Positions 5,685 through 7,006 of a DNA stretch of 7,006 bases are shown here, in pieces (position 1 is the first letter of the stretch; each line of letters starts with the position of its first letter). The notes beneath the pieces are model-generated. The model made no database searches. It saw nothing but the letters and a program-made list of their open reading frames with translations, and was not told the DNA's origin. Position numbers and translations under genes: made by a program. This DNA is from Phocaeicola_A sp964432715. Lineage in GTDB: Bacteria > Bacteroidota > Bacteroidia > Bacteroidales > Bacteroidaceae. Location: positions 1-7,006 of the forward strand of contig CAYSOW010000101.1 of assembly GCA_964432715.1 (NCBI GenBank). Reading direction: 5' to 3'.

Positions 5685-7006
5685 ATGATACGTTTTTTCA
5701 ATCATTATTTCATGATCTTCGCGATGATGACTTGCGCGTGGTCGCTCTCATCGTGCCAAGATGACGATCTGGTGAGTGGGGGTGCTCCGGAAGAGGGACA
5801 TCCTGCCACCGTCAAGTTTCGCGTGAATGTGGGTGATATGGAAGCTAAGACGCGTTCCATTATCGACGAACCTGCTCAGAGCTATTGTGATAACCTCTGG
5901 GTGGGCATCTACATGACGAGCGATGGTAAGCGCGTCTACAGTCATCTCTTTGAAGATGAATTTGCCTATGTCATGGAGACAGAGGGTATGCCGAACGAGA
6001 TGCAGAAGCTGGAGGTTGCTGCGGATGTAACTTCGGGCGCTGCGGTCATCGTGGCGGTCTCTAACGTGGACAATGAGCAGGCTACAAGGGATGTGGGCGC
6101 TGACCAGGAGTCGCTGCGTACGGCGCTGGAGGCTGCCGACACTTGGGAGGCGTATAAGAAGATTGTGGTGCACAAGGAGAACTTGGGCGAGCCGGCGGTT
6201 CGTACCGGTACGCTGATGATGTCGGGTTATTATAGTGGCGCTGATACCAGTGGCGATATGGATGGTGTGCCGGTGGTCTTCATCCAGCCGGGTGTGAACG
6301 AATTCTCCGGTGAGGTTGATTTGTACCGTCTGACTTCTTATAACAAGGTGAATATCACGGTGGGCGAGCATATCAATGCGCAGATGCGTTCATGGAAGGT
6401 GGGCAACATTCCTACCGATAGTTATCTGTTTGAGCATAATGACGGCTCGGTGTATGACAATGCGGGTAGCTCGGTGGCTGTCGCTGACAATCCTTATGTG
6501 GACTCTAACGTTTCGCACACTTTCACGAAGGAGGATGATGTTGAAAATTTCGAGTTCTATCTGTATGAGAACAAACATACGGGTCTGAGTAGTGTTACAA
6601 GTTATGAGGATCGTGAGCGGGAGTATAAGAATGGGGATGACACCAATACGGGTATCTACTGCAGTTTGGTGGCTGATCAGAATGATGATACTTCCTTGCT
6701 GAACAACAATGCTTCTTACTTTGTCTTTACGGCGGATCTGGATTATTACATTGATGATACGCCCACTAACCGCGCTACGCCGGAGGAGGCTACGCCGGTG
6801 GCTTATGATGCGACGAAGGCGTTGATTCACCGTACGGCAACGGCCACTTACACGGTGCACTTGGGCTACTGTGAGAACAAGGAGAACGGGGAGCCTACCG
6901 CGGAAACGTGTCAGGACTTTAACTGCCGTCGTAACACGAAGTACACTTACAATGTGAAGATTCTGGGTGTGAACCAGATTATCGTGGAGGCGAAGAAGAA
7001 CGGTGA
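5685..7006 (+). CDS. DUF4906-like fimbrial tip/accessory lipoprotein (3' end missing)
   Basis: The open frame runs from ATG 5685 past the window end, with 440 codons visible. The signal peptide ends in LSSC, Cys24, followed by QDDD, which fits the Bacteroidetes surface-lipoprotein signal. PATVKFRVNVGDMEAKTRSI contains the first strand and a Thr-Arg site (T56-R57) at the same depth as in the other fimbrillins. The region near residues 390-435 has TYTVHLGYC, then FNCRRNTKYTYNVKILGV and QIIVEA; this pattern of a strand followed by (R)RNTKYTYNVKI-GV-IIVE is typical of DUF4906-type Bacteroides lipoproteins found beside mfa/fim genes. Cysteines at 68, 326, 396, 409 and 414 are many for this class. 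Its own promoter and a leader copied from the fimbrial operon tie it to the same system, probably as a tip or adhesive subunit. The C-terminal part, which may carry an adhesin domain, is outside the window. A large family-typical fimbrillin is the alternative. Confidence 0.78.
   Translation, partial: MIRFFNHYFMIFAMMTCAWSLSSCQDDDLVSGGAPEEGHPATVKFRVNVGDMEAKTRSIIDEPAQSYCDNLWVGIYMTSDGKRVYSHLFEDEFAYVMETEGMPNEMQKLEVAADVTSGAAVIVAVSNVDNEQATRDVGADQESLRTALEAADTWEAYKKIVVHKENLGEPAVRTGTLMMSGYYSGADTSGDMDGVPVVFIQPGVNEFSGEVDLYRLTSYNKVNITVGEHINAQMRSWKVGNIPTDSYLFEHNDGSVYDNAGSSVAVADNPYVDSNVSHTFTKEDDVENFEFYLYENKHTGLSSVTSYEDREREYKNGDDTNTGIYCSLVADQNDDTSLLNNNASYFVFTADLDYYIDDTPTNRATPEEATPVAYDATKALIHRTATATYTVHLGYCENKENGEPTAETCQDFNCRRNTKYTYNVKILGVNQIIVEAKKNG

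Noticed and set aside
5748..6371. 207-codon ORF on the - strand
   Set aside because: It is the antisense shadow of the DUF4906-like gene; the sense frame has a signal peptide and family motifs, and this one has a His- and Arg-rich composition without any domain.
6376..6588. 70-codon ORF on the + strand in another frame
   Set aside because: It is embedded within the fourth lipoprotein gene and rich in Met, Arg and Thr, as expected of an off-frame reading.

Overview
The window reads as a surface-fimbria (type V pilus) locus from a Bacteroidales bacterium, most likely Bacteroides or a close relative. Four lines of evidence point there: the promoters fit the Bacteroidetes sigma pattern (TTTG, about 20 nt, then TAnnTTTG); genes mostly lack a Shine-Dalgarno sequence; all four proteins are lipoproteins, two with an acidic run just after the lipidated cysteine; and the proteins match the Mfa1/FimA, Mfa2/FimB and DUF4906-type families, which are typical of Bacteroidales. 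Species cannot be told from this window.

Layout, all on the + strand. Positions 1-115 hold no recognisable gene. A promoter (116-147) and a leader of about 215 nt (148-364) precede a Mfa1-type fimbrillin (365-2329), a Mfa2/FimB-type anchor (2376-3407) and a third fimbrillin-like lipoprotein (3419-4717), which is interrupted by a 100-N assembly gap (3877-3976). A terminator (4837-4889) closes this operon. Next comes a short unit with a perfect consensus promoter (4956-4987), about 270 nt of hairpin-rich DNA without a convincing ORF, and two successive terminators (5236-5259 and 5266-5319); I read it as a small structured RNA gene. A second promoter and leader (5394-5684), clearly a diverged copy of the first, then drive a fourth lipoprotein (5685 to the window end, incomplete), which looks like a DUF4906-type tip or accessory fimbrillin.

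Likely joint function, by analogy with the Porphyromonas gingivalis mfa and fim loci: the subunits are exported as lipoproteins, the polymerising ones are trimmed after an N-terminal Arg (a Thr-Arg site is present in genes 1, 3 and 4 but not in the anchor) and assemble by strand exchange. The Mfa2-like protein anchors and ends the fibre, and the minor subunits form its tip. The most notable non-coding features are the duplicated promoter-leader module, which suggests that the two transcription units are controlled together, and the independent small RNA gene between them.
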